Of a stretch of 64,000 nucleotides of DNA, positions 9,236-17,475 are shown one piece after another. This stretch comes from VXPQ01 sp965223485 (GTDB lineage Bacteria; Bacteroidota; Rhodothermia; Rhodothermales; VXPQ01). Under the pieces are notes generated by a model, which saw only the letters and a list, made by a program, of their open reading frames with translations, did not search any database and had not been told where the DNA came from. The stretch is from positions 2,294,001-2,358,000 of the forward strand of contig OZ244993.1 of the NCBI GenBank assembly GCA_965223485.1, read 5' to 3'. Within the stretch, counting starts at the first letter, position 1, and every line of letters starts with the position of its first letter. The translations under genes were made by a program, and so were the position numbers.

Positions 9236-10384
9236 AGAATATATCTCCATGAGCATCCTGATTGGCCTTGCTTCCACTGGAATCAGGAGGCATTGGCCAA
9301 CATGCTGGCTACCGTACGGTACCGTCAGGGGCGTCTCCTTGGCCGCATGGAGGCGCTGGCTTTCGACCTTCGACAGGAAGCGGTTCTCCAAATGCTCACC
9401 GAGGATGTTCTTCAGACCAGCGACATCGAAGGGGAGAAGTTGGACACGGAGCAGGTTCGCTCCTCGCTTGCCCGTCATCTTGGGATAGATATCGGTGGCC
9501 TTGGCCGTGTGGACCGCAATGTAGAAGGTATGGTCCGGATGATGCTCGACGCTACGGGCCACCATGACCTGCCCCTGACTGTCGAGCGGCTATGGGGTTG
9601 GCATGCCTTGTTGTTCCCTGACCGCTACAGCGGATTGAGACGGATTGTCACAGGCGCCTGGCGCGATGATCGCACCGGCCCCATGCAGGTGGTTTCCGGT
9701 CCTGTGGGTCGTGAGCGGGTACATTTCGAGGCTCCGCCCGCCGAGCGGCTCGATCGGGAAATGAAACGTTTTCTCGATTGGTTCAACGCACCCGGCGACA
9801 TGGATGGTGTGCTCAGGGCCGGATTGGCCCATCTCTGGTTTGTTACTATCCACCCTTTTGACGACGGCAACGGGCGTATCGCCAGGGCCATTGCGGATAT
9901 GGCGCTGGCCCGTTCCGAAAGGAGTTCGCAACGCTTCTACAGCATGTCGTCGCAAATCCGGAAGGAGCGCATAGGCTATTACAGGATACTGGAAGCAACC
10001 CGGCAAGGCTCGACGGACATTTCCTTATGGATGTACTGGTTTCTGGATTGTCTGAAACGGGCCATTGACGGCGCCGGGACAACTCTTGACGCAGTGTTCG
10101 CCAAGGCCCGGTTCCGGGGGCGCATTGCGGGGTTTGCTCTCAACGAGCGCCAGCACTATGTGCTCACCCGCCTTCTCGATGGGTTCGAGGGCAAGATCAC
10201 CACATCGAAATGGGCGGAGCTTGCGAAATGCTCCCAGGACGCCGCGCTGCGGGATATAACGGAACTCATTGACCGCGGCATCCTTCTTCGCAACCCGGGA
10301 GGAGGGCGCAGCACGAGTTACGATCTTGTGGATTTTCGGTCCCCGGACGGCGCGGCGGCACGGGACGGATCCATCACTCGATGA
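9230..10384 (+). CDS. Fic family AMP-transferase with N-terminal DUF4172-like and C-terminal winged-helix domains
   Basis: 384 aa. Fic enzymes usually transfer AMP from ATP to a hydroxyl on a target protein. The active-site motif HPFDDGNGRIAR is complete at residues 208-219. An inhibitory-helix motif of the (S/T)xxxE(G/N) type is visible upstream as T63-SDI-E67-G68, which makes this a class II, self-inhibited Fic. Residues 1-90 resemble DUF4172 (W-containing start, then RQGRLLGRM). Residues about 300-375 look like a winged helix (RQHYVLTRLLDGFEGKITTSKWAELAKCSQDAALRDI). It lies on the opposite strand between eboB and eboD, where eboC would be expected, and its 3' end overlaps eboB by 11 nt. 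No antitoxin gene is adjacent, consistent with in-cis inhibition. Confidence 0.9.
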   Translation: MRRIYLHEHPDWPCFHWNQEALANMLATVRYRQGRLLGRMEALAFDLRQEAVLQMLTEDVLQTSDIEGEKLDTEQVRSSLARHLGIDIGGLGRVDRNVEGMVRMMLDATGHHDLPLTVERLWGWHALLFPDRYSGLRRIVTGAWRDDRTGPMQVVSGPVGRERVHFEAPPAERLDREMKRFLDWFNAPGDMDGVLRAGLAHLWFVTIHPFDDGNGRIARAIADMALARSERSSQRFYSMSSQIRKERIGYYRILEATRQGSTDISLWMYWFLDCLKRAIDGAGTTLDAVFAKARFRGRIAGFALNERQHYVLTRLLDGFEGKITTSKWAELAKCSQDAALRDITELIDRGILLRNPGGGRSTSYDLVDFRSPDGAAARDGSITR

Positions 10385-11294
10385 TCAATCCTTTCTCCTT
10401 CACGACAGGGGCTTGTCCGCCTCGCAGCACCGAGTTGCCGCCGTACAGATCGCGCTGGTCGATCGGCGCCGGCTCCAGCCAGTCTTTTTCCGAAAACTGC
10501 CCGCTTTGCCCGTACGCCTTGAGGGCGTTGTCGTACGTAACCGTGCGGATCAGGTCCTCTGCGATGCCCCGCTCAGCCATGAGCCGGGCCGTTTTGGGTA
10601 CGGCCAGCGGGTCGCTGACGCCCCAATCCGCCGCACTGTCGATGAAAATGCGCTCGGCGCCGTATTCGCGGACGATTTCGACCATCCGCTCATTGCCCAT
10701 TTTCGTGAAGGGGTAGATGGTGAATGCGGCCCAGTAGCCCCGGTCAAGGACTTCCTGGACCGTCTCCTCGTTGTTGTGATCCACAATGACCCGGTCGGGG
10801 GCAAGCCCGATATCGTCACAGGCATCCATACTCCGACTCGTACCCTCTTTTTTGTTACGATGCGGGGTGTGAATCAGCACGAGCATGTCGAGTTCTTTCG
10901 CCAGTTCGAGTTGCAGCCGAAAATACTTGTCTTCAGCGGGCGTCATGTCATCGTACCCGATTTCCCCGATCGCAACGACCCCTTCCTTGGCGGCATAGAG
11001 CGGCAGGAGTTCCATCACCTCGTCTGCAAGAGGTTCGTTATTGGCCTCTTTTGAATTGAGTCCGATGGTACAGTAGTGCCGAACGCCGAATTGTCCTGCC
11101 CGGAACCGTTCCCAGCCCACGATCATGGAGAAGTAATCCTTGAAGGCCCCAAGTGTGGTGCGCGGTTGGCCCAGCCAGAAAGCCGGTTCTATCACGGCCA
11201 CGACGCCGGCGGCGCGCATGGCCTCGTAGTCGTCCGTTGTCCGGGAAATCATGTGGACATGCGGATCGATAAACAGGGAAGGGCGGGTCGGCAT
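10374..11294 (-). CDS. eboB: EboB-type TatD-like metal-dependent hydrolase
   Basis: 306 aa, amidohydrolase/TatD superfamily. Metal-ligand motifs run in order: DPHVHM near the start, VAIGEIGYDDMTPAEDKYF, LVLIHTPHRNKKEG, RVIVDHNNEETV and RIFIDSAADWGVSDPLA. It differs from generic TatD DNases by a long N-terminal insertion (VIEPAFWLGQPRTTLGAF) and by a C-terminal tail with YGQSGQF, features I associate with the EboB subgroup. It is 75 nt downstream of eboA in the same direction. The substrate is unknown. The 3' end runs 11 nt into the opposite-strand Fic gene. Confidence 0.87.
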   Translation of the reverse strand: MPTRPSLFIDPHVHMISRTTDDYEAMRAAGVVAVIEPAFWLGQPRTTLGAFKDYFSMIVGWERFRAGQFGVRHYCTIGLNSKEANNEPLADEVMELLPLYAAKEGVVAIGEIGYDDMTPAEDKYFRLQLELAKELDMLVLIHTPHRNKKEGTSRSMDACDDIGLAPDRVIVDHNNEETVQEVLDRGYWAAFTIYPFTKMGNERMVEIVREYGAERIFIDSAADWGVSDPLAVPKTARLMAERGIAEDLIRTVTYDNALKAYGQSGQFSEKDWLEPAPIDQRDLYGGNSVLRGGQAPVVKEKGLIIE

Positions 11295-11369
11295 AACGGG
11301 ATGGATGTATAATCGGAGCCTGTAAAAACGGAATCGGTACCGAGGAGCGTCTGTTACGTGTGCGAAAAC

Positions 11370-12278
11370 CTATGCGGAGCCCCGGATACGGTTCCGGCTG
11401 AACGATTCCCAGTTCAGTTCACCGGCTCCGATGCGTTGTTTCAGGACGGGAAATCCGGCAAGAAGTTCGGTGGCGGCGACAGTATTCGCATCCGCGAGCG
11501 CCAGCGCGGCGGCTTCCTGTTCCATCTGTTCGCCGCCGGCCAGGACCCGTTCGAGGTCGTGCAGATATCCATCGGCCGCAAAGGGTCCCACAGGGCGCCA
11601 GAGTTCGGGGGAAACGGTGCGTCCGGCGGCCCATCTCTCGTGTGCGTAATCCACAAGCATACGTGCAAGAGCCGGGTTGACGCGTGCGTCCAACCCGCTC
11701 ACCTTGTACAGGGGACTGTCGGTAAAGAGGGCCTTCAGCACCATCTGATTCCATGCCCCCTCGTCGAAATACTCCGAGGGATAGGGATTATGGTGGGCGA
11801 CGGCCTGGCATACAGAGGTCATATTGCTTCGGATGCCCTCTGCGGCGCGTGCCTGGAAGCGTTCGGGAAAGGGGTAGAGCGGCAACATCCGGTAAAGCGC
11901 CGCTGATTCGCGGACATCGGCAGTCGAGAATACTTGCTCGACCATACCGACATATGCGTTTTCGTCGACTGCGGGGAAAGACAGGATCAACAGGGCGCGG
12001 GCGGCTTCGTCGACACTCCAGGCAGACGGGTTCCAACCCGGACGCAGGGCGTCGGCTTCCTGCAGGTCCGCCTTGCCGAGGGCAAGGGTTTCTTTGGTGA
12101 TCCGGCGGGGCGCGCCGCTGAACGCCATAAAACATTTGGAAGCGGGGGCGCCCCCCTCGATTTCTGCATGACGGGTGCGCAGCCATTGCATGGCTTCCCC
12201 ATTGGCTTGCCGGGCAATCCATGTCAGGAGCTGCTCACGCACGCGAGGCAGATCGGCTTGGCGCCGGGGGGTGTTCAT
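11370..12278 (-). CDS. eboA: EboA-type protein
   Basis: 302 aa when started at the ATG at 12278 (MNTPRRQADLPRVREQLL...). The frame stays open 285 bases further upstream, but that stretch reads as low-complexity Arg/Pro sequence facing tonB and is unlikely to be coding. The protein looks largely alpha-helical and soluble, with FMAFSGAPRRITKETL and RMLPLYPFPERFQARAAEGIRSN in the middle. No catalytic motif is recognisable. I call it EboA from its size, the conserved-looking FPERF/AEGIRSN/NPYP region and its place ahead of eboB. Function is unknown. Confidence 0.75.
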   Translation of the reverse strand: MNTPRRQADLPRVREQLLTWIARQANGEAMQWLRTRHAEIEGGAPASKCFMAFSGAPRRITKETLALGKADLQEADALRPGWNPSAWSVDEAARALLILSFPAVDENAYVGMVEQVFSTADVRESAALYRMLPLYPFPERFQARAAEGIRSNMTSVCQAVAHHNPYPSEYFDEGAWNQMVLKALFTDSPLYKVSGLDARVNPALARMLVDYAHERWAAGRTVSPELWRPVGPFAADGYLHDLERVLAGGEQMEQEAAALALADANTVAATELLAGFPVLKQRIGAGELNWESFSRNRIRGSA

Positions 12279-12309
12279 GGTTTTTCGCGCCCGGCCGGGT
12301 TCGGGAAAA

Positions 12310-12337
12310 TTGTGATAACATGCGACAGACATATAAA
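12310..12337 (+). promoter_or_regulatory. Candidate promoter for tonB
   Basis: TTGTGA at 12310-12315 and TATAAA at 12332-12337, separated by 16 bp, lie in the 247-bp divergent space between eboA and tonB and point towards tonB. It is the most promoter-like stretch there, but the leader to the ATG at 12526 would be about 180 nt. Confidence 0.35.
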
Positions 12338-12525
12338 GTAACAAGGAATCTGCGTTTTCGCGCGACCGTTTTGCGTATAAAACGGGCGCGGGCAATACGG
12401 ATCCGGGGGGATCCCGAAAGCCCCTGCCGTGTTGCATAATTATGTCGTTCTCTTTCTTTTCCGGCATTCTTCTCTTCAAACGCTTCGATGCCCTCTGACA
12501 GGGGCGTTTGCAACCAGCGGATCGC

Positions 12526-13251
12526 ATGAACAAGAACGACTGGATCGGTTTGGGAGCCAGCATTGCGCTGCACGCCGGGGTTCTTCTCGGTTTCGCTTTT
12601 CTTACGGTGTCGCAGGCTGATTCCCGGCAAATAGGATTTGTAGAGGTGGAATTCGGCCCGTATGCGGAGAGCCGCGCTTCGGAGGAAACCGTTGCCCCGG
12701 AAGAACCGCAGGAACCCCCGAAGGAACCTGCGCCTGCGCCGGAAGAGGCCAGACAGGTGGATCTGCCGGACCAGCTGCAACCTGTTGCCGAGGAAGATCA
12801 GGTAACGACGCCGGAGATAGAGGAGGTTTCTCCCGAACGGCAGGATAGCGAGGAAGCGACGGAAGAGCCCGATCCGGAGCCCGAACCGTCCCCCATTCGC
12901 CCGCTCGGCAGCGCCGTGCCCAGCGAAACAGGCGAAACGCGCCCCGATCAAACGGGAGAAGGTCTGGACGAACTGACCACTGCCCCCTTCGAAATAGAAG
13001 GGCTGAACCGCGACCCTATGTATGCTCCGATTCCCGAGTACCGGGAGCAGGTAAATGCGACGATCCGGGTGCGCATTACCGTCGATCCGCAAGGCCGGAT
13101 CGTACAGCGCTTTCTGCTCCTGAAGGGCGATGCCACTCTGGAGAAGGCCACAATGGACATCTTGCAGCGCTGGCGCTTCAATCCCCTGCCGCCCAACGCG
13201 CCGCAGGAGCCGCAGACGGGCATTGTCACGTTCCGGTTCCGCCTGGAATAG
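12526..13251 (+). CDS. tonB: TonB family energy transducer
   Basis: 241 aa from the ATG at 12526 (MNKNDWIGL); an in-frame ATG 18 bases earlier is possible. Residues 8-30 form the single inner-membrane anchor. A long Glu/Pro-rich periplasm-spanning linker (about residues 45-150) follows. The C-terminal TonB domain is clear: TIRVRITVDPQGRIVQRFLLLKGDATLEKATMDILQRWRFNPLPP. It transmits proton-motive force to outer-membrane receptors, and the next gene encodes such a receptor, which suggests it serves that system. ExbB and ExbD are not in the window. The linker is strongly acidic rather than Lys/Pro-rich. Confidence 0.9.
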   Translation: MNKNDWIGLGASIALHAGVLLGFAFLTVSQADSRQIGFVEVEFGPYAESRASEETVAPEEPQEPPKEPAPAPEEARQVDLPDQLQPVAEEDQVTTPEIEEVSPERQDSEEATEEPDPEPEPSPIRPLGSAVPSETGETRPDQTGEGLDELTTAPFEIEGLNRDPMYAPIPEYREQVNATIRVRITVDPQGRIVQRFLLLKGDATLEKATMDILQRWRFNPLPPNAPQEPQTGIVTFRFRLE

Positions 13252-13399
13252 CGGGAAGGATTACAGAAACCTGCCCCATCGTTCGCCGTATGTGAGGTAT
13301 TGCCTCCGTATTTTTCATTCTTAACACACCCTGTGGCTCGGCATAGATATTGCTACTGTTTTTAACGAGCCCGATTAATTATTCACCGCACAGGCAGGG

Positions 13400-15847
13400 G
13401 TGTTGTTTTTCTCCTTTAGAATAGGTTCATGCACCGGGATTAGGTCCGGCGCGCGTTTCCTTCTCGCAATGTGCCTCTGGACAGGGGGCCTCGTTGCTTC
13501 TTCAGCGCATGCGCAAGACGCCGGACGGCAGCAGTCCTTGCCCCGCACCGTCAATGGGTACGTAGAGGACGCTTCGAGCGGCGAGCGGCTTCCGGGCGCC
13601 ACCGTGAGCGTTCCGGAACTGGGCATTGGCTCGGCTGCCAACCAGTATGGTTTCTACAGCCTGACGGTCCGGCGCGACTCCCTGACGCTCGCGTTTTCCT
13701 ACCTCGGCTACGAGACCGCTACGTATGCCCTGTCGCTGGCAGCGGATACGACGCTCGACGTTGCGCTTGCGCCCTATGCCATAGGCCTGGAGGAAATCGA
13801 AGTTGTTGCGCAGGCGGATTCCCCCATCGACCAGCCTCGGATGGGGCGCCACGAAGTGGCGGTGGAGCAGATACAGTCCCTGCCGGCCCTGCTCGGCGAA
13901 GTGGATATACAGAAGACGTTGCAACTGTTGCCGGGTGTGCAGTCGGGGTCCGAAGGACGGAGCGGATTTTACGTGCGGGGCGGGGGCCCCGACCAGAATC
14001 TCATCCTGCTGGACGGACTTCCGCTGTACAATCCCACCCACTTGTTCGGCTTTCTGAGCGTCTTCAATGCGGACGCGATGAAACACGTCGAACTGATCAA
14101 GGGGGGCTTCCCTGCAAGGTACGGAGGCCGCCTTTCGTCCGTGGTGAACCTCACCATGAAGGAGGGTAATCTGAAAAAGTACAGCGGAGAAGTAGGGACC
14201 GGAATTATAGCATCTCGAGTGACGCTGGAAGGGCCGATCGTAAAGGATAAGGCCTCTTTTCTCTTTACCGGCCGTCGTACGCTCGCAGATCTCCTGGCGC
14301 GTCCTTTTCTGCCGGACGATACAAAAGCGGGGTACTTTTTCTATGACCTCAATTTCAAGGCGAACTATATCGTATCGAGGAAGGACCGCATTTACTTGAG
14401 TGGGTATTCGGGGCGCGATCTGTTCTATGTCAAGGACAAATGGGACACCGGCAAGTCTCGCGGCGACCTCGGCTGGCGCAACCGCCTCGCCGCGCTCCGG
14501 TGGAACCGATTGTTCGGCAACCGCACGTTTTCCAACCTATTGGTGGGCGTCACGAATTACAGTTTCGCTATTGGAGTAGAGGAAGAAAACTCCTTTTCGG
14601 GAGGGGCCGGGAACGACGAATCGAGGGTTTCTTACGTATCCGACATCCTTGATTTCACGGCGAAAGTGGATCTGGAGCACAGGCCCTCGCCCAACCATTA
14701 TCTGCGTTTCGGCGCGGAAGGGATTTCACACCGCTTCAGCCCAGGCATGCTCTGGTTCTGGTCGGTGTATTCGGGAGAGACGGACACGGATACTACCTTA
14801 ACCTCGCCCATCGGCGTGGTGCGTTCCGGGGAAGTGGCGCTATATGCGGAAGACGACATGACGTTGTTTTCGGGCCTCAGGGTGCATGCAGGTCTTCGCT
14901 TTGCACATTATTTCGTGGATAACAAGAGGTATCCCTCGATCGAGCCGCGGCTGAGCATGAGCCGGCGCATTGCAAGACAGAACTCGGTCAAGTTGTCGTA
15001 TGTGCGGATGCAGCAGCCGGTGCACTTCCTGACGGCCAGTACGGGCAATCCCTTTACGGATTTCTGGGTTTCGGCGATGGATCGCATGCCTCCGCAAAAG
15101 AGTCATCAGGTAGCGGCCGGCGCCGTGCGAAGCATGAAGGCGGGGCGTTACGAAGCGTCCCTCGAAGGCTATTACAAATGGATGGCCGATCTCATTGAAT
15201 ACAAGGCGGGCACGCAAACCTTCGATTCGGTCTTCAGAAACTGGCCCGATTTGATCGAAACGGGCCGGGGCGCCGCGTATGGTCTTGAAGTGTTTCTGCA
15301 GAAGAAAACGGGCCGCCTGAACGGATGGATCGGGTATTCGTGGGCGAATGCCGTACGGGATTTCAGAAACCTGAACAACGGAGAAACCTTTCCGTACCGC
15401 TACGACCGGCGTCACGACGTATCGCTCGTGGCGCAGTACCGCCTGACTAAAAACAAGGAAATATCGGCGGCCTGGGTGTACGGCAGCGGGTATCCTGCGT
15501 GGCTGCCCGTGGGGCGTCATGTGGTGACGCTGGATGACGACTATGACCTGCACCGAGAAAAAAAAGAAGATCGGATACTGGTGGATTACGGCCCGCGCAA
15601 TGCGTCCCGACTTGGATCGTACCACCGGCTCGATCTCGCCGTGCATTTCCGCAAGGAACGTTCGTGGGGGACCCGCACGCTCACGTTCGGCGCCTATAAT
15701 GCCTACAATCGGAGAAATCCCTTCGTGGTGTATCCTGTCCCGGAAAGTAGCCGGGGATACTACGACACGGACGATTCCACCTTCAGTTTCCGGCAGTTGA
15801 GCCTGTTTCCGGTGCTGCCTGCTTTCGCGTACCGCATCTCGTTCTGA
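13400..15847 (+). CDS. TonB-dependent receptor with N-terminal carboxypeptidase-regulatory-like domain
   Basis: 815 aa, GTG start. A signal peptide ends at about SSAHAQ. Residues about 49-135 are the small beta-sandwich domain typical of Bacteroidota receptors (VNGYVEDASSGERLPGATVSV, then AANQYGFYSLTV and FSYLGYE). The plug follows (LGEVDIQKTLQLLPGVQSGSEGRSGFYVRGGG, LILLDGLPLYNPTHLFG, VELIKGGFPARYGGRLSSVV). The rest is a 22-strand barrel candidate ending VLPAFAYRISF with a terminal aromatic residue. DUF4249 lies 2 nt downstream and TonB upstream. The ligand is unknown; in related organisms such pairs lie outside the classic SusCD polysaccharide loci. Confidence 0.92.
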   Translation: MLFFSFRIGSCTGIRSGARFLLAMCLWTGGLVASSAHAQDAGRQQSLPRTVNGYVEDASSGERLPGATVSVPELGIGSAANQYGFYSLTVRRDSLTLAFSYLGYETATYALSLAADTTLDVALAPYAIGLEEIEVVAQADSPIDQPRMGRHEVAVEQIQSLPALLGEVDIQKTLQLLPGVQSGSEGRSGFYVRGGGPDQNLILLDGLPLYNPTHLFGFLSVFNADAMKHVELIKGGFPARYGGRLSSVVNLTMKEGNLKKYSGEVGTGIIASRVTLEGPIVKDKASFLFTGRRTLADLLARPFLPDDTKAGYFFYDLNFKANYIVSRKDRIYLSGYSGRDLFYVKDKWDTGKSRGDLGWRNRLAALRWNRLFGNRTFSNLLVGVTNYSFAIGVEEENSFSGGAGNDESRVSYVSDILDFTAKVDLEHRPSPNHYLRFGAEGISHRFSPGMLWFWSVYSGETDTDTTLTSPIGVVRSGEVALYAEDDMTLFSGLRVHAGLRFAHYFVDNKRYPSIEPRLSMSRRIARQNSVKLSYVRMQQPVHFLTASTGNPFTDFWVSAMDRMPPQKSHQVAAGAVRSMKAGRYEASLEGYYKWMADLIEYKAGTQTFDSVFRNWPDLIETGRGAAYGLEVFLQKKTGRLNGWIGYSWANAVRDFRNLNNGETFPYRYDRRHDVSLVAQYRLTKNKEISAAWVYGSGYPAWLPVGRHVVTLDDDYDLHREKKEDRILVDYGPRNASRLGSYHRLDLAVHFRKERSWGTRTLTFGAYNAYNRRNPFVVYPVPESSRGYYDTDDSTFSFRQLSLFPVLPAFAYRISF

Positions 15848-15849
15848 AT

Positions 15850-16911
15850 ATGTCCGCACGATCGCTATTCGTTGCCTTGTTTGCGGTGGGCGCATTGAGC
15901 GCCTGCGAGACGGTGGTGGAGGTTGCGGTTCCCGAACATACTCCACAACTCGTGGTGCATGGTTTTTTCTCTCCCGACAGCGTATGGACTGTCCGGTTGG
16001 ACCGGAGTGCGGACATTACGGGATTCGAGGACGCCAGGGAGCTGTTCGTCACCGATGCGACGGTAAGCGTGGCGTCCGCGGACGGAAGCTTTTCGGAAAC
16101 GCTTGCGCACGCCGGCGGCGGAATCTATCAGGCGGCTTCCGGCAGCCGTCCGCTTCCCGGTGTGGCGTATACGCTCCGGGCCGAGGCGCCCGGTTTGCCT
16201 GCGGCACAGGCCGTTTCTTCCATTCCTGCTGCGACAGCAAGCATCATGGTGGAGTATCTCGGCGCATTCGAAATGGTGTACGTGGAAGTGAACACTTTTA
16301 ATGATCAGACGGAGGAGACGGAGGAGATTGTTTTGCACGAAGCTTACCGGGCGCGTTTTCGCATAACGGATCCTCCGGGGCCGAATTATTACAAGCTCGA
16401 ACTGTTTCAGTGGTCTCCCATTGGAGAGGAACGCTTCCCGGGATTCCGTCCTGTCGAGGACGAGCCGGGCAATCCGACCGAGTTTCGGGAGATTAGCTTT
16501 GACAATAACGATACCTCGTTCCGGTGTAGCGACTACGCCGATTTCTTTGACGAGCCGGATTTGCTCGGAGAGTGTTACTCGAGAGGTGCACTTTTTTCGG
16601 ACGAACTGTTTGACGGCAAGACAAAGGAATTCGAAATCTCCTTTGACGCACAAGATTTCGAGACGGTAGAATCCGTATACAGGGTGAAACTGTCCGCCCT
16701 CAGCACCGATTATCTTACCTATCACCACACGGCGCTTTTGCAGGGCAATGCGCTCGAAGATATCGTTATTGACGCCGTGCTGCTCCAAACTCCGCCTACT
16801 CCCTTGCATTCGAATGTCGAGCAGGGTCTGGGCGTTTTCGCCGGCTACGCGGTCCATGCGTTCGGCTTCGATGCGGAGGAGAATGTGTGGAGTGGGGAGG
16901 AGGAGAGGTAG
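15850..16911 (+). CDS. DUF4249 lipoprotein, partner of the upstream TonB receptor
   Basis: 353 aa. A lipoprotein signal ends at LSAC (Cys 19), so it should be anchored in the outer membrane or exposed on the surface. The start of the mature part, VVVHGFFSPDSVWTVRLDRSADI, then TVSVASADGSF and GVAYTLRAEAPGLPAAQA, matches the immunoglobulin-like opening of DUF4249 proteins. It begins 2 nt after the receptor stop, so the two are surely co-translated. DUF4249 proteins regularly sit behind carboxypeptidase-regulatory-like TonB receptors, which suggests a receptor lid or ligand-binding role, but no function is proven. Confidence 0.85.
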   Translation: MSARSLFVALFAVGALSACETVVEVAVPEHTPQLVVHGFFSPDSVWTVRLDRSADITGFEDARELFVTDATVSVASADGSFSETLAHAGGGIYQAASGSRPLPGVAYTLRAEAPGLPAAQAVSSIPAATASIMVEYLGAFEMVYVEVNTFNDQTEETEEIVLHEAYRARFRITDPPGPNYYKLELFQWSPIGEERFPGFRPVEDEPGNPTEFREISFDNNDTSFRCSDYADFFDEPDLLGECYSRGALFSDELFDGKTKEFEISFDAQDFETVESVYRVKLSALSTDYLTYHHTALLQGNALEDIVIDAVLLQTPPTPLHSNVEQGLGVFAGYAVHAFGFDAEENVWSGEEER

Positions 16912-17092
16912 GGCGTTCCCTGTTCGCAGCCTTCGGCCTGCACTATCACTTCTGAGAAATTCGGATATTACTTGCCCTGTTCGACATATTGCGGAACCGG
17001 GACCTGCGCATTAGTTTGCACACGTACCGCTGAAAGAGTACTTATCGCCGAGCCGTTTTCTCATTTTCCCTTCATCCTCCGCCGTTATCCGG

Positions 17093-17347
17093 ATGCCTGC
17101 TTCACCGAACGAATCCCCGCAAACCGATTACAGCCCATTGCCTTTCTTCCTGGGTTTTCTCGGCGTGGCAGGCGCTTTTTCGTTGTTGCCGAAAACCATG
17201 AGACGTGGACTGCGCCGACTGGTCCTTGGCATCTTTTTCGAAATCACGGTAGTTGTGCTGGCCGGACTGCTTACCGAAAGAATGGTGAACTACATCACCA
17301 GGGAAAACGACGAGGAACATTTTCCCGAACCACCCCGGCACCGGTAA
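17093..17347 (+). CDS. Small membrane protein of unknown function
   Basis: 84 aa. Two hydrophobic segments are visible, about residues 17-33 (PFFLGFLGVAGAFSLLP) and 44-62 (LGIFFEITVVVLAGLLT), with a basic loop between (KTMRRGLRRL) and a charged tail. Such a small protein gives little to recognise. The 181-nt stretch before it contains no other gene I can support. It could be a chance open frame, but the clean two-helix pattern and the start shortly after a pause in coding argue for a real gene. Confidence 0.45.
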   Translation: MPASPNESPQTDYSPLPFFLGFLGVAGAFSLLPKTMRRGLRRLVLGIFFEITVVVLAGLLTERMVNYITRENDEEHFPEPPRHR

Positions 17348-17475
17348 GCTGCGGAAAACTGGCGTCATGCGCTCCCGTTCGAAATACGTTCTGCCCGAAC
17401 CATGCGGTAAAACGCAGTCGTCTTGCCCGTATATTTCGGCATACGGATTAGAATCTGCCTGAGGGCTCCGCAGCA

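Noticed and set aside
16972..17451. Open frame overlapping the small membrane protein
   Set aside because: It is Arg/Cys/His-rich without pattern, while the other frame gives two clean hydrophobic helices.
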